From contig JAUNWH010000008.1 in assembly GCA_030540405.1 (NCBI GenBank), forward strand, positions 1 to 64,000: a stretch of DNA of 64,000 nt, in the 5' to 3' direction. The notes under the pieces are model-generated. The model saw only the letters and a program-made list of their open reading frames with translations. It did no database searches and was not told where the DNA came from. Shown here piece after piece: positions 14,747 to 25,075 of this stretch. A program made the position numbers and the translations under genes. Source of the stretch: Spirochaetales bacterium (GTDB taxonomy: Bacteria > Spirochaetota > Spirochaetia > Treponematales > Treponemataceae). Position 1 is the first letter of the stretch. Each line of letters opens with the position of its first letter.

Positions 14747-17700
14747 ATGAAAAATACATTATCAACAAAAAGTCAAAATCCGTTGTTTAGCCTTATTAAT
14801 TCCTGCACTGAATTTCACTCGGCAGCAATAAAGTGCGCAGACGCGAAGCCTGAAGAATTTCCGCTTCAAATTTCAGGGCTAAAGGGAAGTCTTCCAGCTT
14901 TTTTCATCAGACAAACTGAAGAAAGGTACAGACAGAACTGCATCCATGAAACTCAGTATGAAAATAAATTTTTTCAGTTTCAAAAAGATATTGTTATAAT
15001 TGTTCCGACTCAAAAAGAAGCTGACGAATGCGAAACTGATTTAAATACAGTTTTTGAAGATTCCGTAGAAATTTTTAAGTTTCCTTGGTGGGGAATAATT
15101 CCGTACCGACCTGCAGCAAAAGGCTCGGCTGTTTTTGGGGAAAGAGCAGGAATCCTTGCAAAACTCGCAGTAAAAAATCCATTTTCTGAAAAAACAAGAG
15201 TTTTTATAATAACGCAAAGAGCTTTTTTAACTCCAGTTCCGCCGGTTTCATACACAAAAGCATTGGTTACAGTTTTAAAGAAAGGCCAGGAATTTGATCC
15301 TGAAAAACTGGCAGAGCAGGGCTACCTTAGAGTTCCAAAAATCGGAATGAAAGGCGAGTTTGTTCTGCGCGGTGAAGTTCTTGAAATCTTTATGAGCGGT
15401 GAAAAATTTGCACACCGAATTGTATTCGATTTTGACACCATAAGCCAAATAAAGCTTTTCGATCCAGAAACTCAAACCTCAAAGGAAAACATAGAGCGTC
15501 TTGTAATTTATCCGCAAAAGGAAATTATTTGGACAGAAGAGCTTATTGAAAAACTAGAAAATGAATGGCAAAAAGAAGATGAAGTCGGCATAAAAAATGA
15601 TTTTGCCATTTATGATAAGGCAAAGAAACAAAATTCAAACGAACGTTTGTTTGAAAAAAATAGAAATGCGACCAACAATCCGCAAACTAACAAACAGTCG
15701 GATATTAATAAAAAAGAAACAGGTTACAACAACAGTATTAACAACCAGTTGTTAGATAAAAAGAATATACACCTCGCCCTTACAGATGCTGCAAAACAAG
15801 AAAAAGACAGAATACTTGCGGAACTTATTGAATTTAAAGAAACAGAGGGAGAAGAACTTTTTTACCCAGTTTTATTTGACAAACTGTATTCAATTTTAGA
15901 CTACTTAACAAACAATACAGATGTTTATTTCTTTGACTGGGACAGACTTTTAAATGCAGAAAAAATGCTCGAAAACGAATATACAGTAGCATACCGGCTT
16001 GCCCGCCAAAATCTTCCTGTATTTTTGCCTGCAACCATGCAGCTTGACTTTTTCAATCTGGCAACCGAATGTAAAAAACTTGTTGCATTCAGAACATTGG
16101 ATACGCTGAGCAATTCAGAAGAAAATATTCAAGACAATTCCATTGCATTCAAAACATCGCTAGAAATAAAATCAGAAGCTGGGCAAAGTTATTTTGGAAA
16201 CATAAACTATCTAAAAGAGCAGTTGTCATCTTTTTTGAAAGAAAAGTACAATATTTTTGTTTTTGCCGACAACGGAAACCAGGCTTTAAGAATAAAAGAA
16301 ATTATAAAGGAATTTTGTGATTCCGGAGTACAAGTTCTTCCGCAGGCTCTTACAGCCGGATTTATGATTTCAGATGAAAAGCTTCTTGTTATCCAAGAAA
16401 ATGAAATTTTCGGACGCAAGAAAAATACGCCAAAGTCAATCAGGAAAGTAAATTCAAAGCCAATTGATACGTTTGTTGATCTGACTCCGGGAGACTACAT
16501 TGTCCACGTAAATTATGGAATCGGACTTTTCAAGGGAATCGAGCGCGTAAAAGCAATGGGTACAGAACGCGACTACATAAAGCTTGAATATGCAGATGAG
16601 GAAATTGCTTTTGTTCCTATAGAGCAAGTGAATATGGTTCAGCGTTACATAGGAAGTGAAAATGAAAAACCAAGGCTCGACCGAATCGGCTCAAAAAGCT
16701 GGAGCGCAAGAAAAGCAAAAGTTCAGCAAAAAGTTGAAGAAATCGCCGAAAAACTTATTGATCTGTACTCCAAGCGGCAAGCTTCACGCGGATTTCCATT
16801 TCCAAAGGATACAGAATGGAACGCAGCGTTTGAAGCCGCATTTCCTTACGAAGATACGCCGGATCAGTTTTCAGCGACACAGGAAATTAAAGCGGACATG
16901 GAAAAGCCAGTTCCAATGGACCGTCTTGTATGCGGAGATGTTGGCTACGGAAAAACTGAAATTGCAATGCGTGCAGCATTCAAGGCAGTAATGGGCGGAA
17001 AGCAAGTCGCATTTCTTGCGCCTACAACAATTCTTGCAGAACAGCATTTTGAAAACTGCCAGGAACGCTTTAGAAATTTTCCAGTTACAATCGCGCAGCT
17101 TTCAAGATTTGTTTCTCCAGCAGAACAGAAAAAAACAATTGCAAAACTTGCAAGCGGAGAAATAGACATTCTTATAGGCACACACCGAATTCTTCAGAAA
17201 GATGTCATTTTTAAAAATCTTGGACTGATGATAATTGACGAAGAGCAAAGATTCGGTGTAAAAGACAAGGAAAAACTCAAGACTTTAAAAACAAACATCG
17301 ACTGCCTTGCAATGAGCGCAACACCAATTCCGCGGACGCTTCACATGAGCCTTTTAAAAATCCGGGATATGTCGCTTCTTACAACGCCGCCGCAAAACAG
17401 ACAGCCAATCGAAACTGCAATCGAAGAATACAACGATGAAAAAGTCGCCCGTGCAATAAGAAATGAAGTTCAGCGGGGAGGACAAGTTTTCTACCTTCAT
17501 AATAGAGTTGAAACTCTTGAAGAAACAAGGCTGAAACTTGAAAATCTTGTTCCCGAAATGCTAGTTGAAACCGCGCACGGAAAAATGACCAGCGAAGAAC
17601 TTGACGACATTTTTAGAAGATTCAAAATGGGCGGATTTCATATTCTGGTAGCAACTACAATTATAGAAAACGGAATCGATATTCCAAACGTAAACACAAT

Positions 17701-18475
17701 AATAATCGACCGTGCGGATATGTACGGAGTAAGCCAGCTTTATCAGTTGCGCGGACGTGTAGGGCGAAGCGACAGAAAAGCTTATGCATATCTTTTTTAT
17801 CCGCAAAACAAAGCCTTAAGCGAAGTGGCAATGAAAAGGCTTCAAGTAATAAGCGATTTTACAGAACTGGGGTCTGGATTTAAAATTGCAATGAAAGACA
17901 TGGAAATCCGTGGCGCAGGAAATCTTCTTGGAAAAGACCAAAGCGGCGAAGTCTACGCAGTCGGATTTGAAATGTACATAACACTTTTAAATTCCGCGAT
18001 AGAAAGACTTTCAAGCAGCGACTGGACAGCACCGGAAGAAGTTCTTCTTGAACTTGAATACACAGGATTTATTCCAGACACTTACATAAAAGACACACAG
18101 ACAAAAATGGAGCTTTACAAAAAAATCGCATCTGTTCAAACACAGGATTCTTTAAATTCAGTTTGGGAAGAGCTTTTTGACAGATTCGGGCCGATTCCAG
18201 ATGAAGTAAGCAGCCTCTTAAGCCTTGCAAAAATCCGCATAATTTGCAATAAATTATCAATAAGCTCTTTAAAAGAAAAGAAAGGAATTGTTCAAGTTGA
18301 ATTCAGCAAAGTTTCAAAAGTCAACATTGACAAGCTTCTCGGACTGATAAAAACAAGCTCAGGACGCGTAAAACTAAATTCAGCAAAACCAAACCAAATT
18401 ATCTTGCAAACTGAAGCAATTGACTTAAAAAGCAAAAGTGAATTCATAAAGGAAAAGCTTGAACAACTGATTTAA
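14747..18475 (+). CDS. mfd: Transcription-repair coupling factor
   Basis: Mfd frees RNA polymerase stalled at DNA lesions and recruits UvrA. The 1242-residue protein has the UvrB-like N-terminal modules and the RNA-polymerase interaction domain at about 578-638 (DLTPGDYIVHVNYGIG). A RecG-like translocase follows, with Walker A GDVGYGKT near 730-738 and DEEQ near 831, then GRVGRSDRKAYAYLF and the C-terminal TRCF domain. Residues about 289-345 are an Asn/Lys/Gln-rich low-complexity stretch not expected in the family. ATG 14747 is preferred to an in-frame start at 14633, which would lie upstream of both candidate promoters. There is no Shine-Dalgarno sequence. Confidence 0.93.
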   Translation: MKNTLSTKSQNPLFSLINSCTEFHSAAIKCADAKPEEFPLQISGLKGSLPAFFIRQTEERYRQNCIHETQYENKFFQFQKDIVIIVPTQKEADECETDLNTVFEDSVEIFKFPWWGIIPYRPAAKGSAVFGERAGILAKLAVKNPFSEKTRVFIITQRAFLTPVPPVSYTKALVTVLKKGQEFDPEKLAEQGYLRVPKIGMKGEFVLRGEVLEIFMSGEKFAHRIVFDFDTISQIKLFDPETQTSKENIERLVIYPQKEIIWTEELIEKLENEWQKEDEVGIKNDFAIYDKAKKQNSNERLFEKNRNATNNPQTNKQSDINKKETGYNNSINNQLLDKKNIHLALTDAAKQEKDRILAELIEFKETEGEELFYPVLFDKLYSILDYLTNNTDVYFFDWDRLLNAEKMLENEYTVAYRLARQNLPVFLPATMQLDFFNLATECKKLVAFRTLDTLSNSEENIQDNSIAFKTSLEIKSEAGQSYFGNINYLKEQLSSFLKEKYNIFVFADNGNQALRIKEIIKEFCDSGVQVLPQALTAGFMISDEKLLVIQENEIFGRKKNTPKSIRKVNSKPIDTFVDLTPGDYIVHVNYGIGLFKGIERVKAMGTERDYIKLEYADEEIAFVPIEQVNMVQRYIGSENEKPRLDRIGSKSWSARKAKVQQKVEEIAEKLIDLYSKRQASRGFPFPKDTEWNAAFEAAFPYEDTPDQFSATQEIKADMEKPVPMDRLVCGDVGYGKTEIAMRAAFKAVMGGKQVAFLAPTTILAEQHFENCQERFRNFPVTIAQLSRFVSPAEQKKTIAKLASGEIDILIGTHRILQKDVIFKNLGLMIIDEEQRFGVKDKEKLKTLKTNIDCLAMSATPIPRTLHMSLLKIRDMSLLTTPPQNRQPIETAIEEYNDEKVARAIRNEVQRGGQVFYLHNRVETLEETRLKLENLVPEMLVETAHGKMTSEELDDIFRRFKMGGFHILVATTIIENGIDIPNVNTIIIDRADMYGVSQLYQLRGRVGRSDRKAYAYLFYPQNKALSEVAMKRLQVISDFTELGSGFKIAMKDMEIRGAGNLLGKDQSGEVYAVGFEMYITLLNSAIERLSSSDWTAPEEVLLELEYTGFIPDTYIKDTQTKMELYKKIASVQTQDSLNSVWEELFDRFGPIPDEVSSLLSLAKIRIICNKLSISSLKEKKGIVQVEFSKVSKVNIDKLLGLIKTSSGRVKLNSAKPNQIILQTEAIDLKSKSEFIKEKLEQLI

Positions 18476-18593
18476 ACACAATTTTCTTCTATAAAAAGGA
18501 ACTTTTAGAATATACATAACTGCTTATAATGCACATTCTGTCTACTACTACTAAAATATATTATTTTCCTTTCTTTTCTCCTTTTTATTGTTA

Positions 18594-21320
18594 TTAAACT
18601 TTTCCCTTAAAAAAATCAGGATGCGATTTTAAAAATTCTTCCTGCTCAATTTGCAGTTCTTTACGTTTATTTATGAGATCAATGTTTATTTTTGCAATTT
18701 GCGAATAAAGTTCCATAAAAGAAACCGAAGCCTGTTCAGATTTGCAAGAAGATGCCTTTACAAAATTCTTATTATCTTTTCTCCACATTTCTTCATCTTC
18801 AGCAGTCCAGCCATTTATTTCATTTTTGGCAAGCGTGTGAAGTTTTTCTACACATACAATTTCATACCATTTTTTTTCATAGAATGCTTCAATTGCCATG
18901 CGTAAATTTTTATCACTGACTGGCAAAATCGCTTGATATTCGTTTTCCCCTATAGATTCAATTTTGGCAGCCGAATTTTTTTCAAGAAATTCCTTGTATT
19001 GCTCTGATTCAAAAAAAGCTTTCGCTGGCAAATAAAAACTGTACCTATAAATTCCACCCCAAAGCCCTTGGCTCAATGATTCCCGCTTTCTCATATTCGT
19101 CACAGGAAAAATAAAAGCTTCGGTAATCTGCAAATTTGAAGGCAAAACTTTATTCATTTTCGAAACAAACTCGGAAGTTTTCATATTTTCATAAAGCAAG
19201 CAAGACGCAGTTTCTTCAAAAGAAGGAATTCCAAGAGTCATTGCAGAAGCAAATTCCAAGCGCGGCAATGGATTAAATCCAGATGAAAATACAAAATTTA
19301 GTCCAGAACGCAAAACCGCTTTATGAAAAATTTCAACCTGGGACAAGTAAGCAGTAAATTCCCCACCGTTTTTTCTTGTAAAATTGAAAACTACCCTATA
19401 AAGGATAGGAATATTGCATTCAGGCATCTGTAAAGGAATCTTTGGTGTGTTATTTTTTAGACAGTCTAATACAGATTCTATAGTTTGTTTTGTAAATACT
19501 TCTATTTTTTCTTTTTGATTGCAAACTCCACACTTATGGCTGCAGTCTGTACTGCATTTTTCAGTAAGTTTATGTTCAAGAGATTTTTGCCATTCCTTTT
19601 TATAGAACCCCTGCACAGGACCAAGACTGACAGAATTCCAAGGCAAAGCTTCTTCAGTCCAGTCATGAAAAATCCAGTCCCTGACACTAAAATCAGCTTC
19701 TGCAAAAGCTTCTTCCCACAAAGGGAAATCTTTCCGTAGATAATCATCCCAGGCATCAAAACGAACACCCTTTTTGTAAGCATTCAAGATAACTTTGCCC
19801 GCATTAAAATCGCCACGGCTAAGAAGCCCTTCAAGAATAGTCGCATTGTAATTATGCCGTCCCATTTTGAATTTTCCACGCGGAAGGCTTTTAAATATAT
19901 ATTCAATTTTTGCCTCTGCAACTTCCGGTTTTATCTGCTTTACACGCTCATAAGGTGTATGCGGCTTGGGAATAAAAACTCCGACATTTACATTGCACTG
20001 AATTTTTGTCTTTGCCTGAAGCTCAAGAAGAAAATCAACAATAGCTTTTTCTTCACTGCCTTCAGTCCCTGGAGCGCAATTTCTATCTTCAAAATAATCT
20101 CCAAGAGGAAGCCCCACCATAAAATAAAATTTTGCGCTTGACCAGCCACGGTTCTTTGCTTCCTTTATAATTTCTTCAAGATGGCTTGCATAAACTTCCT
20201 TATTTAGACTTAGCTGCCACATTTCCTCTGGAGTTTCAACGGCAAAAGTAAGACCGCTTTTTCTGATTTTTGAAAGTTTTTCAAGAATGTCAAGTGAAAA
20301 TGCATTTACTTTTAACGACGGAAGCTGAAACGAAACATTAAAGCCTTTGTAACGCTCATTTAAAATGTCAAGGAGACTTGAAACTTCAGGAAAATCCGCG
20401 CTGCTCAAGGAATTAAGGCTGACTTCTCTGTAGCCGGCATCAAAAACAAGATGATCAATTTCTTCTATTATTAAATTTTTGTTTTTTACACGCATAGGCC
20501 GGTAATAAATTCCAGCGTGGCAAAAACGGCAGCCATTTGGACATCCGCGCATAATTTCAACAACGCCATGATCCTGCACAGGCTTGCTGGACGGAAGAGG
20601 AAACCAGCCAGGCACAGACGGAACAAGTCCGAAATCAGCCTGCACTGCTCTTCTTGCAACTTTTTTTTCAAGATGCTTTTTTTTAGTCCAAATAAAATTT
20701 TTAGATTCTATAAATTCAAGCAATTCTTTTCTTGATGCGCCGTTTTTTTTCAGCTTGGACAAATCTTCAACTAAACTAAAAAGCGCAGGCTCGGCTTCTC
20801 CGATAAAAAATGCGTCAAAAAAATCACTGAACGGAGCCGGATTTGTAACGCCACATCCACCTGCAATAACAATTGGCTCATCTTCAGTTCTTTCACTTGC
20901 AAGCAGATGAACTTTTCCGGAATCAAGCATCGCCAAAACTTCCGTTATTCCAAGCTCGTAGCCAATTGAAAAACCAATCATGTCTGTTTTAAACAACGGA
21001 ATTCCAGTTTCAATTGTGTAAAGAGGAACATCATTTTCTTTTAAAAGATTTTCAAAATCAACATCTGGCGCAAAAACACGTTCACATCGCACATCAGGAA
21101 GAAGATTCAGACCGTTATAAATAATTTTTACAGCAAGATTTGACATTGCAATTTCATACAAATCAGGAAATGCAACTGCAAAATTAAAATATTCGTCCGG
21201 ATCGGAATGCGGCTTAACAGTTATTCCGAATTCTCCGCCAACATAACGCGACGGCGACTGAACAGAATTCAACTTGGAACCAAAAATTTTCAGAGGATCA
21301 ATTAAATCAGAATTTTTCAT
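18594..21320 (-). CDS. Radical SAM protein, TIGR03960 domain fused to TIGR03936/DUF2344 domain
   Basis: The 908-residue protein begins with a B12-binding-like region (about 30-190), then a radical SAM core with the iron-sulfur motif C260-x3-C264-x2-C267 in RGCPNGCRFCHAG. After a small CxxxCGVC cysteine cluster, a DUF2344-type domain occupies about 650-840 (LSQVEIFHKAVLRSGL, FNPLPRLEFA). In many bacteria these two parts are separate adjacent genes. The substrate is not known; by family it modifies RNA or protein. It overlaps rodA by 4 bp (21317-21320), so it is the last gene of the elongasome operon. About 118 AT-rich bases with no clear terminator separate it from mfd. Confidence 0.85.
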   Translation of the reverse strand: MKNSDLIDPLKIFGSKLNSVQSPSRYVGGEFGITVKPHSDPDEYFNFAVAFPDLYEIAMSNLAVKIIYNGLNLLPDVRCERVFAPDVDFENLLKENDVPLYTIETGIPLFKTDMIGFSIGYELGITEVLAMLDSGKVHLLASERTEDEPIVIAGGCGVTNPAPFSDFFDAFFIGEAEPALFSLVEDLSKLKKNGASRKELLEFIESKNFIWTKKKHLEKKVARRAVQADFGLVPSVPGWFPLPSSKPVQDHGVVEIMRGCPNGCRFCHAGIYYRPMRVKNKNLIIEEIDHLVFDAGYREVSLNSLSSADFPEVSSLLDILNERYKGFNVSFQLPSLKVNAFSLDILEKLSKIRKSGLTFAVETPEEMWQLSLNKEVYASHLEEIIKEAKNRGWSSAKFYFMVGLPLGDYFEDRNCAPGTEGSEEKAIVDFLLELQAKTKIQCNVNVGVFIPKPHTPYERVKQIKPEVAEAKIEYIFKSLPRGKFKMGRHNYNATILEGLLSRGDFNAGKVILNAYKKGVRFDAWDDYLRKDFPLWEEAFAEADFSVRDWIFHDWTEEALPWNSVSLGPVQGFYKKEWQKSLEHKLTEKCSTDCSHKCGVCNQKEKIEVFTKQTIESVLDCLKNNTPKIPLQMPECNIPILYRVVFNFTRKNGGEFTAYLSQVEIFHKAVLRSGLNFVFSSGFNPLPRLEFASAMTLGIPSFEETASCLLYENMKTSEFVSKMNKVLPSNLQITEAFIFPVTNMRKRESLSQGLWGGIYRYSFYLPAKAFFESEQYKEFLEKNSAAKIESIGENEYQAILPVSDKNLRMAIEAFYEKKWYEIVCVEKLHTLAKNEINGWTAEDEEMWRKDNKNFVKASSCKSEQASVSFMELYSQIAKINIDLINKRKELQIEQEEFLKSHPDFFKGKV

Positions 21321-22636
21321 AAAGTCGTTTTAAAATCAAGACGGCGTCTGTTAATGCTCATCAAAAGACCAATCGCAAGCATATTTGTCAAAAGAGCTGA
21401 ACCGCCATAAGAAAGGAACGGAAGCGGAATTCCTGTGATTGGCATTATTCCCATAACCATTCCAACATTTACAATAAAGTGAAAAAAGAACATTCCAAGA
21501 ATTCCTGATGCAATGTAGCAGCTATAAGAATTATTAGTCTGCCTTATTATATAAGTAATCCGCAGCAAAATTGCAAAAAATGCGCAAAACAAAACAATTC
21601 CGCCTGCAAATCCCATTTCTTCCGAAAAAATGCTGAATATAAAGTCGGTGCTTTGCTGAGGAAGAAAACGTAAATGGCTTTGCGAGCCTTGCATGAATCC
21701 ACGGCCAAAAAGAGTTCCAGCTCCAATTGCTGTTTTTGACTGAATTATATTCCAACCGGCTCCACGAGGATCGCTATTAGGATCTATAAAAACAATAAGC
21801 CTTGCAATTTGATAAGGCTTTAAAACTTTTCCGCAAGCCCAGGAGCCAGCAATAGCGCATGAAAAAATTCCAAAGAAATACGTAATCCAGTAATAATACT
21901 TTTTCTTGAAAAACATATTTCCCAAAATTCCAATTATGCAAATTCCAAGAGAAGCTGAAAAAACAAGAATTCTAAGTTTCATGTTTGAAAGAACGTGAAT
22001 GACAGGAACAGATTTCCGCAAGATTTCAGTTTCCCAAATCGGAAGGACCGCAAAAACAATTGTAAGCATTCCAGTCAGAAAAACAATCATAAGATAGCGG
22101 ACAGGAACATCGGCCATAAAGCACATAAAAAGAAAAATAGGAAGAAAAACACTTGCAGTTCCCAAGTCAGGCTGAAGAAGAATAAGTCCCATTGGAACCA
22201 TCATTATGCAAATTGCAAGCACGAAACGCTTCATGGGCTTTTCCGCAGATGACTTGTCAAGAAAACGCGCCAAACAAAGTATAAACGCAATTTTCATAAG
22301 TTCGGAAGGCTGAATTCCCAAATCTCCGATTCCAAGCCAGCTTCTAGCTCCATTAACATATCTTCCGAAAAATCTTGTGTATACAAGAACTGTCGCCATA
22401 AAAATAAAAAAGTAATGGGAATACCGTTCCAATCTTCTATAGTCAAGCAAAGCCATTATAGTCATTACAGAAAATCCGATGCAAAACCAGATAATCTGCT
22501 TTATATATTCATTGGAAACAAGAACTCCTTCAGAATTTATTCCGGAAGAATAGATAAAAGCAATGCCTATAGTTATTAAAAACAGAACGCACAAAAGAAG
22601 AATATAATCAATTGAGCTAAAAAATTTGATTTTCAT
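21317..22636 (-). CDS. rodA: Peptidoglycan polymerase of the elongasome
   Basis: RodA is the SEDS-family glycosyltransferase that polymerises lipid II during cell elongation, working with PBP2. The 439-residue protein is almost entirely membrane helices. It has the SEDS blocks GARSWLGIGDLGIQPSE (about 96-112) and the C-terminal ITGIPLPFLSYGGSAL. An enlarged middle section (about 195-270) with two extra hydrophobic segments makes it longer than a typical RodA of about 370 residues. It overlaps PBP2 upstream and the radical SAM gene downstream, 4 bp each. Confidence 0.93.
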   Translation of the reverse strand: MKIKFFSSIDYILLLCVLFLITIGIAFIYSSGINSEGVLVSNEYIKQIIWFCIGFSVMTIMALLDYRRLERYSHYFFIFMATVLVYTRFFGRYVNGARSWLGIGDLGIQPSELMKIAFILCLARFLDKSSAEKPMKRFVLAICIMMVPMGLILLQPDLGTASVFLPIFLFMCFMADVPVRYLMIVFLTGMLTIVFAVLPIWETEILRKSVPVIHVLSNMKLRILVFSASLGICIIGILGNMFFKKKYYYWITYFFGIFSCAIAGSWACGKVLKPYQIARLIVFIDPNSDPRGAGWNIIQSKTAIGAGTLFGRGFMQGSQSHLRFLPQQSTDFIFSIFSEEMGFAGGIVLFCAFFAILLRITYIIRQTNNSYSCYIASGILGMFFFHFIVNVGMVMGIMPITGIPLPFLSYGGSALLTNMLAIGLLMSINRRRLDFKTTL

Positions 22637-24546
22637 TCACGTCTTCCTCCGGTTGCTCTTTGTCTGTTCAGCAAATAACGGAATTTCAAGGCATCTACAG
22701 ATTCTTCAAAAGTCTGATTATTGAAAATTCCCTGAATAATTATATTTGTTGCATAAGGAGCCCACCATTCCCAAGTGTTTACGGCTTCAACTAAAACCGC
22801 GACTACAACTTGATCTTCAGGCGGAGCATCAAAAGGCGCATAGGCAACCATCCAAGAATGCCAGTGATTTTTTCCAACGCCATTAACTTCGGCTGTGCCT
22901 GTTTTTCCCGCAATCTGAACAGAAGTATTGTGCATCGGATAAACTGCTGTTCCGTCTGAAATTGTGTATCTTAAATTTCTTTGTATTTCTTTCCAAATTT
23001 CAGGAGCTACAGTTGATTCATGCATTACTTCAGGCTTTATTTCTTGAATTGAATCATTGGAAGAGTCACGAACTTCCTTAAGCAAATGAGGCTTGTAAAT
23101 TTTTCCGCTATTGCAAACCATAGCCATCATATTTGCAACATGAAGCGGCGTTGCAAGAGTATAGCCCTGCCCGATTGACATATTCATTGTATCGCCACCA
23201 AGCCATTTTTCGTGGTAACGGCGTTCTTTCCATTGTGGCGTAGGAACAAAACCGTTGCTTTGAGCAGGCAAATCAATTCCGAGGCTTTGTCCGAATCCAA
23301 ATTCCTTGGAATAACTTGCAATTCGCTCTACTCCAAGATGATCTGTTCCTATAACCCAGAAATAAACATCGCAGCTCTGGGCAAGCGCATTTTTTAAATC
23401 AAGCCAGCCATGACCGGGAAGTCCAATGTGGCAACGGAAAACTCGGTCTCCATAAGTAATTCTACCTGGGCATTCTATTTTCTTTTCCGCAGGGAAAACT
23501 TTTTCTGAAAGAACCGCTGTGCTCATAATGATTTTAAAAGTTGAAGCTGGTGGATATTCCGCATTTACAACTCTGTTCAACATTGGCTTGTTTTTATCCG
23601 CCGCAAGTTTTGCATATTGAGCAGAAGCATCATCTTTTGAAAATATATTTGCATCAAAATACGGATATGAAACCATGGCAAGAATTTCCCCGGAAGCTGG
23701 CTTTAAAACAACCGCGGCCCCTACCCGCTCTCCAAGCGCTTTTTCTGCCAAAGTTTGAATTTCGCTGTCAATTGTAAGAACAAGATTTTTTCCGCTTACA
23801 GGCGGAACTACGACAGGATCTTCATTTAAAATTCGCCCATGAACATCAACAGTGCGGCTTATGCTTCCCTCTTTTCCCTGAAGCAAACTGTCATACTGCC
23901 TTTCAATTCCTGTTTTTCCAATGATTGAATTTGAAGTATAGCCTTTGTTGTACATCAGCTTAAGCTCTTCATTCGTAATATCGCCAACGTATCCTAAAAC
24001 GTGGCTCATAGAACCAGTTTCCGCATAATAGCGGACAGGCTTGTTTCTCCAGGAAACTCCAGGCAAATCAGTCAGATTTTCCGCAATATTTGAAACAGTT
24101 TCAAAGGGAACATTCGTTTTTATTTCAACAGGCGAAAAACTTTTTCTAAGCCGCATCGGAATTTTTGTGTCAATATTCGCTTTTGAAATTCCAAGAAATT
24201 TTGCGAGCTTTGTTGCAACGGTATCAAAATATCCCTGAGGAATTTCACCAGGAATCAAATCGACAGCAAAAGAATCCGTATTAATAACCATCGGAAGCTT
24301 TGCCTTTCTGTCAAAAATTTCTCCACGCTGAGCCGCAATCGTCGTTATAGTTCTTGAAATTCGAACAGAGCGGGTTTGATACTGCGCACCTTCCAAAATC
24401 TGAAGACTAAAAAGTTTCAGCGCATAAACAGCAAAAAAAACAGAAATAAGTCCGAGCAAAAATGAAGCTTTGTAATTTTTTTTAAGCGAGACGCTTTTGT
24501 TTTTTGAATCTTCAAAAGCTGAATCAAAACGATTTTTTCCGCTCAT
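22633..24546 (-). CDS. mrdA: Penicillin-binding protein 2
   Basis: PBP2 is the transpeptidase partner of RodA. The 637-residue protein has one N-terminal membrane helix (about 28-48), a dimerisation domain (about 60-220) and a transpeptidase domain with the active-site STFK (S335-K338), SCD (391-393) and KTGTAE near 543. All catalytic motifs are intact. It overlaps mreD and rodA by 4 bp each (ATGA), so the elongasome genes are translationally coupled. Confidence 0.94.
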   Translation of the reverse strand: MSGKNRFDSAFEDSKNKSVSLKKNYKASFLLGLISVFFAVYALKLFSLQILEGAQYQTRSVRISRTITTIAAQRGEIFDRKAKLPMVINTDSFAVDLIPGEIPQGYFDTVATKLAKFLGISKANIDTKIPMRLRKSFSPVEIKTNVPFETVSNIAENLTDLPGVSWRNKPVRYYAETGSMSHVLGYVGDITNEELKLMYNKGYTSNSIIGKTGIERQYDSLLQGKEGSISRTVDVHGRILNEDPVVVPPVSGKNLVLTIDSEIQTLAEKALGERVGAAVVLKPASGEILAMVSYPYFDANIFSKDDASAQYAKLAADKNKPMLNRVVNAEYPPASTFKIIMSTAVLSEKVFPAEKKIECPGRITYGDRVFRCHIGLPGHGWLDLKNALAQSCDVYFWVIGTDHLGVERIASYSKEFGFGQSLGIDLPAQSNGFVPTPQWKERRYHEKWLGGDTMNMSIGQGYTLATPLHVANMMAMVCNSGKIYKPHLLKEVRDSSNDSIQEIKPEVMHESTVAPEIWKEIQRNLRYTISDGTAVYPMHNTSVQIAGKTGTAEVNGVGKNHWHSWMVAYAPFDAPPEDQVVVAVLVEAVNTWEWWAPYATNIIIQGIFNNQTFEESVDALKFRYLLNRQRATGGRRE

Positions 24547-25055
24547 TGAAAAATATTCTCCGGTTTTAAAATAACACTATTTCTAAACAGCCTTAAAAAT
24601 TTAAAAACAAACGGACTTAATAATCCGTTCAGTAAAATTTCAAATAAAAAACTGAAAGAAAAAATTTTATACGAAGCGACAATAAGAGGAAAAAATACGG
24701 AAATAAGATAAACAAAAAGAACTTTCAATATTGTAGCGCAAATTCCAAGAAAAAGCGGAACAAAAAATCCTTCTGTATTCAAGGACTTATTAAAAATTCC
24801 ACCCAAGTAGCCAAGCATAGATCTAAGGAGGCAGTTCAATCCAAGCGGACAAGCGCTCAAAAAATCCAAAAACAGGCCTGAAACAAAACCTGTAGTTTCC
24901 CCTATTATTTTTCCATTATTTATAGAAAAAAATAAAACGCAAATCAAAGACAAGTCTGGCAAAGCCGGAAGAAAAACAATATTCGAAAGAACTGCGGCTT
25001 CAAAAACAGAAACAAAAAGCAGAATGGCAGAACTTGAAAAAAAAGCTCGTAACAT
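24543..25055 (-). CDS. mreD: Rod-shape protein MreD
   Basis: MreD is a small membrane protein of the rod complex. The 170-residue product is five to six hydrophobic segments, and position between mreC and PBP2 supports the call more than sequence does. ATG at 25055 is chosen because GGAG lies 6 bp upstream; an in-frame TTG at 25070 lies upstream of that site. Confidence 0.85.
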   Translation of the reverse strand: MLRAFFSSSAILLFVSVFEAAVLSNIVFLPALPDLSLICVLFFSINNGKIIGETTGFVSGLFLDFLSACPLGLNCLLRSMLGYLGGIFNKSLNTEGFFVPLFLGICATILKVLFVYLISVFFPLIVASYKIFSFSFLFEILLNGLLSPFVFKFLRLFRNSVILKPENIFQ

Positions 25056-25075
25056 TTTTTCTCCAAACAATAAAG

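Noticed and set aside
19502-20141. Open frames on both strands inside the radical SAM gene
   Set aside because: They overlap a conserved gene with clear motifs, have no ribosome-binding sites and have low-complexity, cysteine- and phenylalanine-rich composition typical of shadows.
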